A DNA stretch of 64,000 nucleotides from Chaenocephalus aceratus (GCA_023974075.1 CM043798.1:18962941-19026940), one strand, 5' to 3'. Shown: positions 10,976 to 22,975, numbered from the stretch's first letter. Notes: generated by a model from the sequence alone, not told the origin. A program made the numbers and translations.

Positions 10976-11780
10976 TCAATCTGGCAGACTATTCAGTACT
11001 GAATGTGTCAGAGAGGAATGGGAGACATCCCTCAAATAAAAACGAATAAACGAACAGGGTGAAGACCAAGATGCAGCAGTGCAAATGTCTTCCACTGTCA
11101 TTCCTCCGAACAATGCCGTTGAAGTTGATATTCTCCTGGCGCTGTGCGCTTTAATGTTTTCCGGTGGATCCAACCCAGAGGAAACATACGCCTGTGACAC
11201 CGCCTCACCCAGCCAGTGTGACAGGCGCTGTGCAGATAGAGGCTGCCCTAATGAGCGCTCTCTATAATGCACAAACAGACGCTGGGATTTGCGTAACGCA
11301 GCCGTGCGTGTAACATAGCATGCCAGCACGCGCACGGACAGAGGAGATGAGATGTGGCTTCTTCCTCTGATGTGTAAGGCGGAGGAAAGAAGCCCTCCAA
11401 AGTTATCACTCTCGATCTGAACGAGTTTGTGATCACCTTCGGCATAAACGCCGGGTTCGGGCGTAACACAGCTGAGCTACCATCTCCTTGGATCTGGAGA
11501 CATGAAGGAGCCACAGAGAGAGCAGACAAATCACTCACCCTTTTAGCTGACGTCAGAGCCAGGAGCAGCGCTCCCTTGGCTGACAGAAACTTATGGGGAC
11601 TTGATCCAGCGGTTCAAAAGGGGCTTTACCTAGTGCGCACAGCACTACAGCCAAATCCCATTGAGGCGCTAAAGCGTGTGATACCGGTCTGAGTCTCTGT
11701 ACTCCTCGTAGGAAACGTTTTGTCAGCGGGTGACTAAACACCGTGCTGACCCCAAACCCTGCATGGCATGACGAGATGGC
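10976..11780 (-). pseudogene. DIRS tyrosine recombinase remnant
   Basis: This integrase-type tyrosine recombinase would insert circular element DNA into the genome. The protein is readable in three overlapping minus-strand pieces. The upstream part (about 11780-11553) contains FSHPLTKRFLRG and WDLAVVLCAL. The middle (11538-11248) has DLSALSV and FRSRVITLEGFFPPP. The end (11335-10976) has IKAHSARR, then GGMTVEDICTAASWSS and FIRFYLRDV. The HSARR segment matches the conserved H-x-x-R box, and the region ending in FYLRD holds the expected tyrosine. At least two frame changes separate the pieces, so it is not functional. Immediately upstream it is joined to RT sequence by a deletion. Confidence 0.82.
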
Positions 11781-11794
11781 AGCCGCATACGTTT

Positions 11795-12685
11795 TTACCT
11801 CTGAAGTCTCCTCATGTAAAGGAGACCCAGGGGGATCACCACGTGACCAGCTGACATCATGCCCAACAGCTGCATCACGGAAAGGGCTGTCACCACCCTG
11901 CCGGGTGTGACGCGCCTGAGGAGAGCTGTCAGATTCTCCACTCTCCGCTGTGAGAGTCGTGCTCTCATGCGGGCTGAGTTGAATTCCATTCCCAGATACA
12001 TGATGATCTGGGATGGAAGAGGACAGCTCTTCTCCCAATTGATTATGAAACCCAGGCTTGACAGGTGAGATACGAGTTGTACCGTCTGTAAAGCAGCTTC
12101 CTCTCTGGAGCGAGCCAGCAACAGCAGGTCGTCCAGATAAATAACACTCTCATCCCTCTGCGTGCGTCTGCGCTCCAGCGCCGTCTCCACACACTTTGAA
12201 AAAGTGCGTGGAGCCAGGGAATATCCGAACGGCAGTCGATTGACTGGACGATATTCCCTGGAATGAAAAGCAGGAATTTCCCGTGTTTTGGGATGATGAG
12301 TTATATGGAAGTAATGAGTCTCATTCCCCCCGCCCTGTCTCCTCGGGACCAAAAATAGCGGGAGTAAAAACCCCTGATTTTCTTCCCTTTGAGGAACCCC
12401 GGGAAAGGCTTTCTTTAACCAGAGTTCCTGCCGCTCTGCACGGAGCGCGAGACACTGTTCTTGGGATGACAGGACTTCCTGTATCCCGTAGAACTGCGGG
12501 GGGGGGAGAGGCGAATTGCAGAGACTACCCTCTGCCCATCCGCCTCTCATCCATCTGTCCATCAGACATACTCGCCGCCACCCTGAGTACCATACAGTAC
12601 TCTGATAGTGCCGGGTGTACATTCTCTGGATGTGCTGTGGTTGGTAACAAACCATGCCAGAGCCTCCACATGCTGCATTCCACAC
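11795..12685 (-). pseudogene. DIRS reverse transcriptase remnant
   Basis: Residues about 105-116 (QGFLLPLFLVPRR) match the palm entry of DIRS RT. Residues about 150-162 (RLPFGYSLAPRTF) and YLDD at 183-186 are the later core motifs, followed by SHLSSLGFIINWEKS. Between RRQGG and HYFHI the segment that should carry the first catalytic aspartate is missing, so the enzyme is dead. The first ~60 residues are read through the tandem repeat array and are not authentic RT. At the other end the frame stops right after LLYMRRLQR. RNase H, and any methyltransferase-like domain, is deleted because recombinase sequence follows within a few bases. Confidence 0.82.
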
Positions 12686-14260
12686 CGGCTCTCAATATGT
12701 CGCCGTTTAGGAGAATACTCGTAAACTGCGCATTCACACTCAACCCCACTAAGGGATGAGCGGAGGTGTGTGCAGTGCTGTCCACACGAGGCGTAAAAGG
12801 CCCTCCGTGGGCTTATTACGACCGTGGGTAGGAGGTTCTGAGACAGAGGAAAAATCCATGCTGCCTAAACCCAAAAAAGTTTACGGTAGACAGACTTGAA
12901 TAGCAAGCCCAGCTGTTTTATTAACCGATAAGTTAAAAAACCCAGCCGGCTTAGGCAGCGAGCCATGCTGACAAGTAACCAATAGGCTATTGGCAGCTGG
13001 CTTAAACCGGGGAGCCTTGCTGCTATTAACTTCCCTCTGTCCATATAACCCACGCGCCGTCCTCAAGGCGCGAACCTGCTCTGGATGTGCTGTGGTTGTC
13101 ATGGTGACGAGCCATGCCAGAGCCCTCCAGACGTTGCATTTCACACAGGCTCTCCTTATGTCGCGTTTAGGAGAAGGCCGTAAACCGGACATTTAAGGTG
13201 CGTTCACGCTCAACACCCCTAAGGGTGAGCGGAGGTGTGTGCAGTGCTGTCCACACTGTAATAATGGCACTCGTGGCTCATTACGACCGTGTGTAGGAGG
13301 TAGGTTTGGGACAGAGGAAAAAGATCCGAGCTGTCTAAAACCCAACAGGTTTTAAAGTCAGTCGGTTATGGCAGCGAGCCATGCTGCCTATAACCGACAG
13401 GTTAGGGGCAGCCGGCTTACCCGGTGCTTATTATTATCAATCTGTCCATCGAATACACGTGTCGCCACTCTAGTAATACTCTGAGAGCGCACACCTGGTT
13501 TGGATGTGCTGTGGTTGTCATGGTGACGAGCCACGTCAGAGCCCTCGCCGCCGTTGCCCGTGAAGCAGCCCAAGAGTGCCGGACCGAAAAGGGGTTGCGA
13601 GGGGCCCTCCACACGCTGCATCTCACACGGCTCTCATCCTGTCCTCTGTTTCGGAGAAGGCTCGTAAAACTGGACATTGAGGCGCATTCACGCTCAAACC
13701 CGCTGAGGGAATGAGCGGAGGTGTGTGCAGTGCTATTCACACAGTGCGTAATAACCGCCCTAGGCTCATTACGACCGTGTGTAGTATAGGCACATCTGGG
13801 ACAGAGTAAAAAACCCGTGCTGCCTATAACCGACAGGTTTAGGAGCATCAGGTTTAACCGTCAAGCCCTGCTGTTAAGTAACCGGCTGGTTAATTATAGC
13901 TGGCTTGTGCCGCGAGCCCCGCTGCCGCGCTAACCAACAGGTTACAGCCGGCTCAAACGGCGAGCCCCGCTGTCTGTTTAACCTTACAGGTAACAACAGC
14001 TGGCTTATGCACCTCCCCACGCTGTATTACACAGCGGCTCTCCTCATGTCGCCATTTAGGAGTTTTTAAAACTCGTAAAACGGACATTGAGGTTCACGCT
14101 CAAACCTGCTTGAGGAATGAGCGGCGGTGTGTATAGGAGGCACATCTGTGACATAGGAAACAAACCCGGGCTGTCTAATTAACCGACAGGTTTTAAAGAC
14201 AGCTGGTTTTAGCCGTAAGCCTTGCTGCCTAACAACCGACAGGCTGTGAGGCAGCCGCTT
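12590..14260. repeat. Tandem array of 420-460 bp units inside the DIRS element
   Basis: The marker GGATGTGCTGTGGTTG occurs at about 12628, 13083 and 13502, followed each time by CACACxGGCTCTC, a GGAGGTGTGTGCAGTGCT block, CTCATTACGACCGTG and short AACCGACAGGTT motifs. A fourth, partial unit ends near 14230. The array occupies the place where the rest of gag and the start of RT should be. Short frames within it repeat a W-L-V-T-M-T-T-T-A-H-P motif on the minus strand, but none is a known protein. Confidence 0.8.
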
Positions 14261-14268
14261 ATGCAGCT

Positions 14269-14634
14269 TTATGTCATCCGGAGGAGAGCTCTCCTGAACC
14301 GGGAGATCTCATTAGGCGGATGCCTTTCCGATGATCTCCGGGAGTTCCTCCACCTGGTGATCCGTGAATGGAGGGGAAGGAGTCGCCTGACTGCTGCCCG
14401 CCACTCGGATCCAATAAATAAAGGGCTTGGTCCACAGAGTAAAAACTCCTGGACCAGCCAATCATCCTCGGCCGCAACAACGAGAGCGTCCGCTCTCCAC
14501 TGCCTGTGGGCCCGAGGGAGATGGACACAATGAGTGCACGACACCTGGGGAGTGAGAGCCGCGTTTGCGTGCTCTAATCCCCGGCAAAACTCACACCGTG
14601 AGCTCCGGTCGTAACTCATATGTCGGGTTGACAC
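14269..14634 (-). pseudogene. DIRS gag N-terminal fragment
   Basis: Contains C-x2-C-x4-H (CEFCRGLEHANAAL) followed by C-x2-C (SCTHCVHLP), the cysteine/histidine cluster I associate with the start of gag-like proteins in vertebrate DIRS elements. It lies directly inside the right terminal repeat, the expected position for the first gene. After about residue 60 similarity fades, and the rest of gag is replaced by the tandem array. Confidence 0.6.
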
Positions 14635-14764
14635 TGGGCCCCCACCCTGTTTCCCCCGTCCGGAGGAGAGGGAGGATGGGCCCAGGGGAACCAGGAATGT
14701 TTGCTCTTTTAGCTCTTAAAATAACTTGTTTTGCCTGTCAATGCTTCTGCAACGGAGTGCTGAA

Positions 14765-14935
14765 GAAAAGTAGGAGCGGATTGTAGGGCCTACTTCCTAT
14801 TTATACGGAAGTGAGCCCGGAGGTGGGGCCCACGTCGTAGGTGGGCGTGGAATAAGTCTGTCAGTGTTGCACACGTGCAGTGGGGTTTACCCAATAGCGA
14901 TAGCCTTAGAGGGCGAAGCCTTATACGAAATAGAA
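14765..14935. repeat. DIRS right inverted terminal repeat
   Basis: Reverse complement of the left repeat over about 150 bp. The outer 47 bases (14889-14935) are recopied at 10613-10659. Confidence 0.85.
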
Positions 14936-16430
14936 CTTCTCGTTTGCGTGCCCTCATTTTTTGTTTTCGATTCTGACACAAACATCCCAGGTGGGCGGGA
15001 CTTTCATGGGTGTGTCCCCATTGGCTACTCAGTTTTTGAGTGACAGCCCACTACACCACAGATCATACAGTGCAACTCATGCAGCACACTCCGGAGTCCA
15101 CTCAGCCACGTTTGTGTTGGTGTCCTCCTGGGGAGTTTTCATGAAAATATCGGACGTATCTTATGGATTGCTGTGCATTATACTTGTGTTGTGTAGTTTA
15201 TTACTTTATTCCAACTTTAAATATTTTAATACCTGAACACACTGCTGCTGTTAAATAATTTCCCAATTTGGGATTGATAAAGTTGTGTCTCTTTATTTTA
15301 TAGATTAAAAAAATACATCTGTATTTTTAAGCTAAAGGTGATACACAATATAAACTGTATACTATTATTTTCAAAGACATGTTACATTTCAAAAGCATAT
15401 ATTGCTATGTTTAGGACAAACAATTAAAGACTGCTTTAATTGAACAAATTCTGCAATATAAAAGTGGCATATTTGCTTTATTAAACAGACCAGACATAGG
15501 CTGCATGTCAACACAGTTAGGAACATGCTCACATCTTACCATGTTGGTCTGAAGAGCTGAAGCATTCATACACAATGGATAAAACCGGTGTTGTCTCATT
15601 CTATATCCTGTGAGAAAATGATATACATTTAGCATTAAAAATGTGACATACTATTCCTAGCCTGAGGAAGATATGAATAATCAACAGATTTGAATGGAAT
15701 CTCTAACATTTGCATGTAGAATAAGACAAAAAGAGTGATTATACAAATTACATTTATTGAATTTGAACCAGAAGATGAAGTCTCAAAGAATGTTTTAAAT
15801 AAAAAGGACATAAAAAAAAGGTAGATAATAATAAAATCTATTACATGTATATGTAAAGACTTTGGTCAAATGAAATGACACTGAGCCAAGTGATAACAGT
15901 AACGCCAGCGTGGATGAAGCTGGTGCAGTTCTTCTTCATGCCCCCCTCGTGCTGTCCCCCTCAGAGTTTTGTATCATAAAGATAAAGCAACACTTTCTCA
16001 GAATAAGCAAAACTATGAGTTTAAAAGAAGAAAAAAAACTGAGTTTAGCAAAATAAAATACATTTCAAAAATAAAACTAGAAGTTTGTAAACAAATCATT
16101 GTGTAATCATGTAAACTATAAGTCTTTTTTTCTTTGTTTTAACATATGTTAAAACAAAAGAAAACAGACTTATAGTGCACAAATATTGATAGATGTCTTG
16201 TAATGCATTATTGAGGAACCTGCGACCCAAGTTTTTCATTCAATGCATACTGTAACTACACCCGTTTGTGAATATGATATGTCAATAAACCTTAGAAAAT
16301 CTGAAATCTTGAAAGGGATGTGCAAAATTACTCATTATATACAGTATTTAATTATCTATTAGTAGGGAATAACGAGTAATGAATATACTTATAGGGATCC
16401 TATTAATATCTAATAATACAAATAATACAT
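14936..16430. other. Non-coding flank with LINE-like 3' tail and repeat module copy 2
   Basis: At 15240-15300 a sequence with TTTCCCAATTTGGGATTGATAAAGT resembles the 3' ends of fish LINEs. 15967-16150 is the second copy of the 185-bp module seen at 10083-10270. No gene is supported; the frame at 14961-15236 has no recognisable domain. Confidence 0.5.
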
Positions 16431-18203
16431 TTCAGTAACATGCTTTAACCACTAGGTGTCCCTTTATATCAGCTGTGCATCTTTATGGTGTAAATACAGC
16501 CTATCTACCAATTGGATCAAATATAAAGTCAGCCGAATTAGTGTTGATACTGCAAGGAGACGTATTGTGTGAAAGAAATGTAAGATGTTGTTTAATTGCT
16601 GATATATTTATGATCCAAATCACACTTTTCAGTTCCTCATGTTTGTCTAAGTCTTCTCATCAGGGCTCTATAAATAGAGAACTACGGCAGATATGTAATA
16701 TTTAATGCAGCCGAACCGTGTATTACAATGCCGTTATGTGATGACTTTCAAAGAGAAAAGCAAGCAACACTCTGAATAAAGTATTATTTTATTTTTTTTA
16801 AATGTTTTCGGTCTGTTCTTCCGGTATTTGTTAATGACGATGTGCTGTGAGATGTGAGACTGGAATTGCACAGGGGAAAATAACATATCTTTAGATGCGG
16901 ATTTTGTTAAACTAATACGTTGCGCTGTGGACCAACACTATACATTGACGGGGAAGGGGGTAGCAATAAAGATAACACCATTAAACAGTTACACAACATA
17001 ACAGAAATAATATCGATAGCAGCGTCCCTAGCAACCACCTTGGTAACAATGAAAACGTTCTATGGACGCAATTTCCTGAAGTAATCTTCGTAATAACTAG
17101 CAAACTAAAGATCATGTACATCCACTGCACACATAATCTGAAATAACAACTAATATGTCTCGCATAAAATGATATCAAAACGCATTTTAATGGCCAAACT
17201 AACTTAAAATAGACATTTTCCACCGAGAATAAAACGAAGTTCGGCCATGTTTTTTTCTTCTGCATGGAGACATTTGAAGATCACGTGACATAGACACCAG
17301 CCATTGGAATGAATGGTGAAAAAAAAAACGGGGTTTGTCAAACAGAGCACATGGTGTAGTCCTAAACGATAGCTGGGGATTCTGGGTAGTGCAGTGTCTT
17401 CTGCCATCCTTTACTCCGAAAAAATATTTGTTTCTCTGAATCGAGGGAAAATACAAAAGTATTGCACACAATTTAAACCAATCAATGTTGTGTAATTAAT
17501 AAGGATAATCTGGTGTTTTTTAGTCGATGAGTAGTGCAGATATCACTGTAAAATCAATCGACAGTAAGGGGAATACTTACTTCCGGGTGTACAATTCTCC
17601 GTTATCCAATGGGAATGGACGCTCACATTGCCTTTAAGGGCAGCCGACACAAACGAATGCCGTGCTTCCATGAGCGTCAAATTCCGCCGCAGATGGGAAT
17701 ACATTGCAATCAGTTGAAAGCTATTTGCGTCCCTTTATGAAGCTGAAGGAGCCTAGGAGCGTCACAACTGCACGCCACGGGACCCTGACCAAACGTCGCT
17801 CCTGGACGATTATGGAGTGAGAGTGTGTTGTATTTGTAACATCTTCAGAAACTACCTTTCCAACTCCTCATACAGTTGACTGTTACAGGTCAGCAGTGGC
17901 GGCTGGTGGAAAATATTTTTGGTGGGGCTGTTGATATAGTGAGTAAAAAGATTTTTTTTGGGAGAAATGACCCATTAAATTAGGACTTCTGGTGATGTAA
18001 TGGCGCGTTTCCAGTGCAGCGCGGAGCTCGCTTTAATGCTGCGTTCAGACCGGACGCGATGCGAATATTCGCTTCGCTCTAAACGCTCCTATCGCATCGC
18101 TCTAGTCGCTCGAGTTTCACCGCGGCTTTACCGTGATTAAATTGTAATACACGTTTCTAAATGATGCCGACGTAACAACATACTGATACCGGTTAGTAAA
18201 AAC

Positions 18204-18989
18204 TAGGGATGTCCCGATCACCTTTTTTGCTCCCGATCCGATTCCGATCATTTGATTTTGACAATCTGCCGATACCGATTTTTCCCGATCCGATCTTTAT
18301 GCAATGCATTAAGAGAAAAAAAGGTAACAGATAACGGCTGGTCATCCAACGCGATGAATTCAGCTATCTTGGCTGTTATTTTTTTGGCCTTTTCACTGTT
18401 CTGGGGCAGTTTCTCTTTCCTTTTAAAAGTCTCTGAAAGTGTCGGTTGTTTCAGTGTTACCTGAGTGGCCGCTGTGTACTCGTCGTGTTGTTGTTGGTGT
18501 TTGTTTCTCGGGTAGCGTATTAGATTGGTCGTGTTGAACGTAGCTCTGTTCTTTCCACCACGCGGAACCTCTGCCTTGCAAACATTACATATGGCTGTTA
18601 CACTGCCTTCGCTTTCAATTTTATAATACTTCCAAACTCCTGACATTTTCTCTCCCGAGTCACCAGCTGAACGTAGCCTCTTGTTAGCTTACTGCTACTA
18701 TTAGACACTGCGCCCTGCCCACTCTGTTGCCAGATTTCAGAGAAATAAGCAACCAGGTCTATGAAAACAAGCCCAAAGAAAGCAACACATACATGATGTT
18801 GTGTAATTTTAAACCAAAACTAAGTCCTCAGGATGACTTTAAGATGTGAGCATGGTCATTTTTGTTTTGTAACATTAAATAAAATAATTTTAAAAAATCC
18901 CGATCCCCGATTTTTTTCTCCCGATTCCGAGAGAAAATCACGTGATCGGCTCCGATCCCCAATCACGTGATCGGATCGGGACATCTCTA
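18204..18989 (-). mobile_element. hAT element with BED-finger fragment, TSD GTAAAAAC
   Basis: The termini are TAGGGATGTCCCGATC and GATCGGGACATCTCTA, with long subterminal CCCGATCCG inverted repeats. The 8-bp duplication GTAAAAAC is perfect (18196-18203 and 18990-18997). At 786 bp it is an internally deleted copy nested inside another hAT. Confidence 0.93.
18248..18646 (-). pseudogene. hAT transposase N-terminal fragment with BED zinc finger
   Basis: The start MSGVWKYYKI is followed by C-x2-C (CNVCKAEV), then NLIRYPRNKHQQQH supplying the distal histidines of a BED finger. Then comes KITAKIAEFIALDDQPLSV, a conserved stretch of ZBED-like hAT transposases. Similarity ends after PLSV at about residue 107, where the deletion joins to the 3' terminal region, so the catalytic domain is absent. 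BED fingers bind the element termini; on its own this peptide could at most bind DNA. Confidence 0.85.
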
Positions 18990-19868
18990 GTAAAAACCAT
19001 GAATTAATGCTTTGACAAGTCTGCAGACAGACGGCAAGCGAAAAATCTTTTAGAATGCTTGTTTTCTGAATGGAGCTTGGCTAAGCTAACGTTATATATG
19101 CTCCGACTGTCCACACTCACAACAACGGCCTATACAGACATAAATAAACCAGCGACTGTATTCTCCATGACACAGACAGTCTGTGGTTTGTATTTGTGTA
19201 ACTTTTGTCTAGTTTCTGAACAGATCATATCTGTCCCCAGCTGTTTGAAGAGCAAGCATGGGAAACAAAATATAGCATTTACCTGTTTGCATCCAGCTAG
19301 CCATGTGAGAAGCCTCGTTGATACGTTTTGTCTTTTTCACGAGCTTGCTGTGATATATACAAATCGGGTTGGTCTTTAAGTATCAATTCATCTCCCAAAC
19401 TTCTCCTTTCGAAAGGATTGGAGAGTAGCTCTTGCACGGAATTGGGTGCGGACCGAGGTCCGGCGACTCCACCTGCACACCATTCTCATCCAACTACTGC
19501 GTCACCTTGGTCACTCACGAGTCTAAAAAACAACTCACGTCAACGCACGTAAGCAACATGGGCACCAACGTGAGCGCCCTCGTGACCAAAATATTTGACA
19601 CCGCTGATTGGCTGAAATTATGTTTCGGCGGGACAGTTTACTATTGAGACTTTTGCAACGTGCTGGTTGCTGCTGTTTGGCTCGGGGGCTCCGCCCCGGT
19701 AATGATAAACTAATGCCATGGGCAAGGCCAGGCAGGAAACATGTGACTTATCAGTAACTTTAGACATCGTAACACAATTTTAAACGAGATTTTATTGTGG
19801 ATTATACATTGTTGTGGTACCGATTGTATGATATTTACCTTGTTCATTAAAAATAAAAATATAAAATA

Positions 19869-19899
<31 letters not shown>

Positions 19900-20439
19900 T
19901 TACATTGTATGTGGGAAGAGGTGGGGTGGCGCCTCTAGCGCCCCTATGGGCCGGCCGCCACTGCAGGTCAGGTTCATGGTACAATGCATAAGCTTCAAAT
20001 CGAGAGACTGACATTGTATTTTTCTTTACCGTTCTCTTTTAATTTCACAATAAAGTTAATAGCAATATTATGTTTGATATTATTGTGTTTTATTAACTAG
20101 ACCACTGTTTTTTTAACCAACACCGCCTAGTGGTTAAAGCACGTTATTGAATTTTGTTGTTGAATATGTTATATTTGATGAAAACATTTAAATAATTAAA
20201 AGTAGCCTACATGCAAAATAGGGGGAAAGTAGAATGTCAATGATAGAAATATAGAATAGAAAAGATCGACAATATTGACAATCACCTTCCCTGAATTTTG
20301 CTCAGGTGCAACTAAAGTCTGATTTAAGGGTATATATTTCAAATCATTAATCAGAATCTGCAAAGTAACTAAAATAAATGTAGTGGAGTGAAAATACCAG
20401 GTTAACCTCTGAATTGTAGTGGAGTAGAACAAAGTAGTA

Positions 20440-20515
20440 CATGCTGCTGTAAGAAAAACATTTCCTAACTTGGGATCAATAAAGTATATATTATCTTATC
20501 TTATCTTAAGATGAT
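20440..20515 (+). repeat. LINE-type 3' tail
   Basis: TTTCCTAACTTGGGATCAATAAAGTAT followed by TTATC pentamer repeats. This is the usual 3' end of fish Rex1/L2-like LINEs. No coding part is attached. Confidence 0.6.
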
Positions 20516-21228
20516 CGATGGCTACTGCCATATTTGCAAATGTGCCTCTGAACCTTGACAAGTGCATGTTTCAGGGCTTATCAATTAACAACATGAGGGG
20601 TCACAGACATAAGACCAGCTGTTAAATAAAGCTCTTCTGACCTTAGCTGTCATGTGGGTATATTAATGCTGCCCATTATGGACACAAGCAATTTTCACCC
20701 ATTTAGTAATTATATGTTTTAAATGTGATAACACCAATGTGTTTAGTATCCCCTAAACCTCCAGGGATGTACACAGTTTAATACTGGAAACTTCTAATTA
20801 TGGAAAATACGAAAATGTCTTTTAAAACTACAATTCCCCGTAGAGACGTGCCATAGAACACATTGCGAAACACAATAGCCAGCATGTGTAGTTCTGGGGG
20901 GGGGGGGGTGGGCTGGACCCGTTCGAGTCCAGTTTCCGATAGTCTGCCGTGGTTACATTCCATTTAAAAGAGCTGTTTGACACTCGGCGTAATCTTGTCG
21001 CACTGCCACTCCAACATCCAATCACAGAGCTTGAGGACTAATCACGGGGTTTGTAAAGCAAAGCGGATGTTGTAGTCCCAAACAATAGCTGAGGATTTTG
21101 GGTAGTGTAGTGTCTTCGGAAACTCTGTAGTGTCTAAACTCCAAAAAAACTATTTGTTTCTCCGAATCAAAGGTTAAAAACACAAAAGCATTGTACACAA
21201 TTTAAACCAATCGATATTGTATAATTAA

Positions 21229-22236
21229 CAGTGTTGAGCCTAACGCGTTACAAAGTAACGCGTTACACTGTAACGCCGTTATTTTTGGCAGTAACTAGTA
21301 CTCTAACGCATTACTTTTTAAATTCAGTAACTCAGTTACCGTTACTACATGGTGCGTTACTCCGTTAGTTTTTTCATATAGTCAACAGCCAGGCGAACAG
21401 ATATGAGAACTGTACTTAAGTACAGTACTTGAGTAAATGTACTTATACTTCCTGTGTCACATGCGGAGACGGGCTGTGGGCGTGTTTGTGTTGTTTACTA
21501 ACAAGACTATCATGGCGGCGGCGGAGCTCAAGTCTAGTTTCTCCACCTGGACATATTCTCACTTTTGTCGAGCACAAAGAAAAGAAAGTTTCTGTTAAAT
21601 GTAAGTTGTGTCCTGGCGGGTCAAAGAGCCTATCTACTTCCCAAACCAGTAATTCAAATCTCTTAAAACATCTGCAAAAAACAACATGCTGGGACGAAGC
21701 TAGTAACTAAGACTGGCACAGACCCAGACTCATCCAACGCCACTCCACCTCCACCTAAGCAACAGCGGCTGGATTTTAACCAAGGGACTGCTAGCCAGGG
21801 AAAAGTCAATAAAGCCATTGCACGGTATGTTGTAGAACACATGCAGGCTATTGCTACAGTGGAGTCACCCGCTTTCAGGGAGCTAGTTAGCATGATACCA
21901 TGTCCGGGCGGCACACGGCATTTGTGAAAAACTTTTTCCAACTACCTGGAGAAAGAATATACAAAAATGGAAAGCCAGCTAATATCGATGCAATCCAGAT
22001 TGCATATAATGCATGTCAAGTTGATCAACAGATTGTATTATTCTCCAATGCAATAACAGTACTGAAATGAAGGCTATAAGGGCATTAATGGGAGCCCTTT
22101 TTTTAAGTAACTAAAAAGTTACTTTTCACAGTAACGCATTACTTTTTGGTGTAAGTAATCAGTAAAGTAACTGAGTTACTTTTGAAATGAAGTAATGGTA
22201 ACTAGTTACTGGTTTTCAGTAACTAGCACAACACTG
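21229..22236 (+). mobile_element. hAT element (CAGTGTTG...CAACACTG)
   Basis: It is 1,008 bp with termini CAGTGTTGAGCC and AGCACAACACTG and subterminal GTAACGCGTTAC-type repeats. It is flanked by ATAATTAA (21221-21228) and GTAATTAA (22237-22244), an 8-bp duplication with one mismatch. The undisturbed target is visible in copies A and B, which confirms the insertion. Confidence 0.9.
21429..22090 (+). pseudogene. hAT transposase remnant with BED zinc finger
   Basis: The frame to 21710 contains VSVKCKLCPGG, then TSNSNLLKHLQK, matching the C-x2-C and H of a BED finger. After the stop, further transposase-like fragments appear in other frames up to about 22060, including a segment translating as ERIYKNGKP. 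Frameshifts and a large deletion remove the catalytic domain. Confidence 0.75.
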
Positions 22237-22869
22237 GTAATTAACAAGGATAAACTGATGTTTTTTAGTCGATGAATAATGCAGATATCACTGTGTAATC
22301 AATTGACTGTGAGGGGAATACTTCCGGTTTTATTATGAAAACTTCTAGACCGGAAATACTGTTTTCACCCCGCGAGGATTAAAGCCAACTTTACATGGAC
22401 GCTGCAGAAAGACGTAGTATACACGTTCTCCTGGCGAGGCCTCAAATCGTCTTCGCAATATCTATCAAACTATAGATCCTACACATCCACTGGACGTGAA
22501 TTATATAAGTACAATATACACTTCTCGCTAGAAATCTAATCAAAAAGCATTTTAATGGCCAAACTATTCCACAATTTAGGATTTCCCAGAGAGGGTTATT
22601 TGTGAATAAACGACCCTCCGGAGCGTTTGCAATCAACGAGAGCATGTTGTTTCTTACATGACCACAAGAGGTGCTACACTTTAAAACGTGACTATGGGTC
22701 GTAATAAGCTGCTGAACAATCAACCTATTTGGTCGTTTTTTGTAGGAGGACAGGCTGCATTTGCACTATGTACATCATCTTTTTTTATATATAACCTGCT
22801 TTCTTGAAGGAAACGGTTATGTTGTGTTTTTTTGTAATTATTGAGTCTTCTTGTATTTTAATGTGTGTG

Positions 22870-22975
22870 TTTTTTTATACCTCGGGACTGTGGGAAACAG
22901 TATTTCAATCTGTCTGTGAGTACAAACATATTTTGAAATTGACAATAAAGTTGACTTTGACTTTGAAATACAAAA
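22870..22975 (+). repeat. Possible LINE or transposon 3' tail
   Basis: The stretch ending TTGACAATAAAGTTGACTTTGACTTTG resembles polyadenylated 3' ends of vertebrate LINE/SINE elements. Nothing else of the element can be seen. Confidence 0.4.

Larger units (their letters stand above)
10330..14935 (-). mobile_element. DIRS-type tyrosine-recombinase retrotransposon, internally deleted
   Basis: The coding order on the minus strand is gag N-terminus, RT remnant, tyrosine recombinase remnant. The ends are inverted repeats (about 10369-10530 against 14765-14918), extended by unique outer pieces, CTAGGGTTACG at the left and TTCTATTTCGTATAAG (on the minus strand) at the right. Near the left end an internal complementary region (10562-10659) reproduces both outer ends in reverse complement. 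This architecture and the encoded RT and recombinase are diagnostic of DIRS1-like elements. Total length is 4.6 kb, shorter than I would expect for a complete fish element. RNase H is gone, RT is partly deleted, and the gag region is largely a tandem repeat. The copy cannot be autonomous. Confidence 0.9.
17894..19963. mobile_element. hAT-like non-autonomous element, TSD CAGGTCAG
   Basis: It starts CAGTGGCGGCTGGTGG and ends CCGGCCGCCACTG, flanked on both sides by the perfect 8-bp duplication CAGGTCAG (17886-17893 and 19964-19971). The 8-bp duplication and CAG/CTG termini indicate the hAT superfamily. It contains another hAT at 18204-18989 and a TA microsatellite at about 19862-19892. No transposase is recognisable. 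Confidence 0.88.
16431..20151. mobile_element. Dispersed repeat family, copy B: TIR element with nested hATs
   Basis: The terminal inverted repeats are about 28 bp: TTCAGTAACATGCTTTAAC at 16431 and its near complement ending TTAAAGCACGTTATTGAA at 20151. The element is interrupted at 17894 by a 2.07-kb hAT. Removing that leaves about 1.65 kb of non-coding sequence. Its interior matches copies A, C and D. The same right-end sequence (CTAGTTAAAGCACGTTATT) terminates copy D near 49450. The superfamily is unknown because I could not fix a target duplication. Confidence 0.65.
20815..22750 (-). mobile_element. Dispersed repeat family, copy C, split by a hAT
   Basis: The two halves (20815-21228 and 22245-22750) match copy A in inverted order. 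Shared blocks include the region around CAATAGCTGAGGATTTTGGG, ACAATTTAAACCAATCG, the CCGGTTTTATTATGAAAAC block and GAACAATCAACCTATTTGG. The hAT at 21229-22236 interrupts it. Confidence 0.65.

Noticed and set aside
14961..15236. 91-codon frame right of the DIRS element with hydrophobic end
   Set aside because: Possible membrane segment only; no homology recognised and it sits between repeats.
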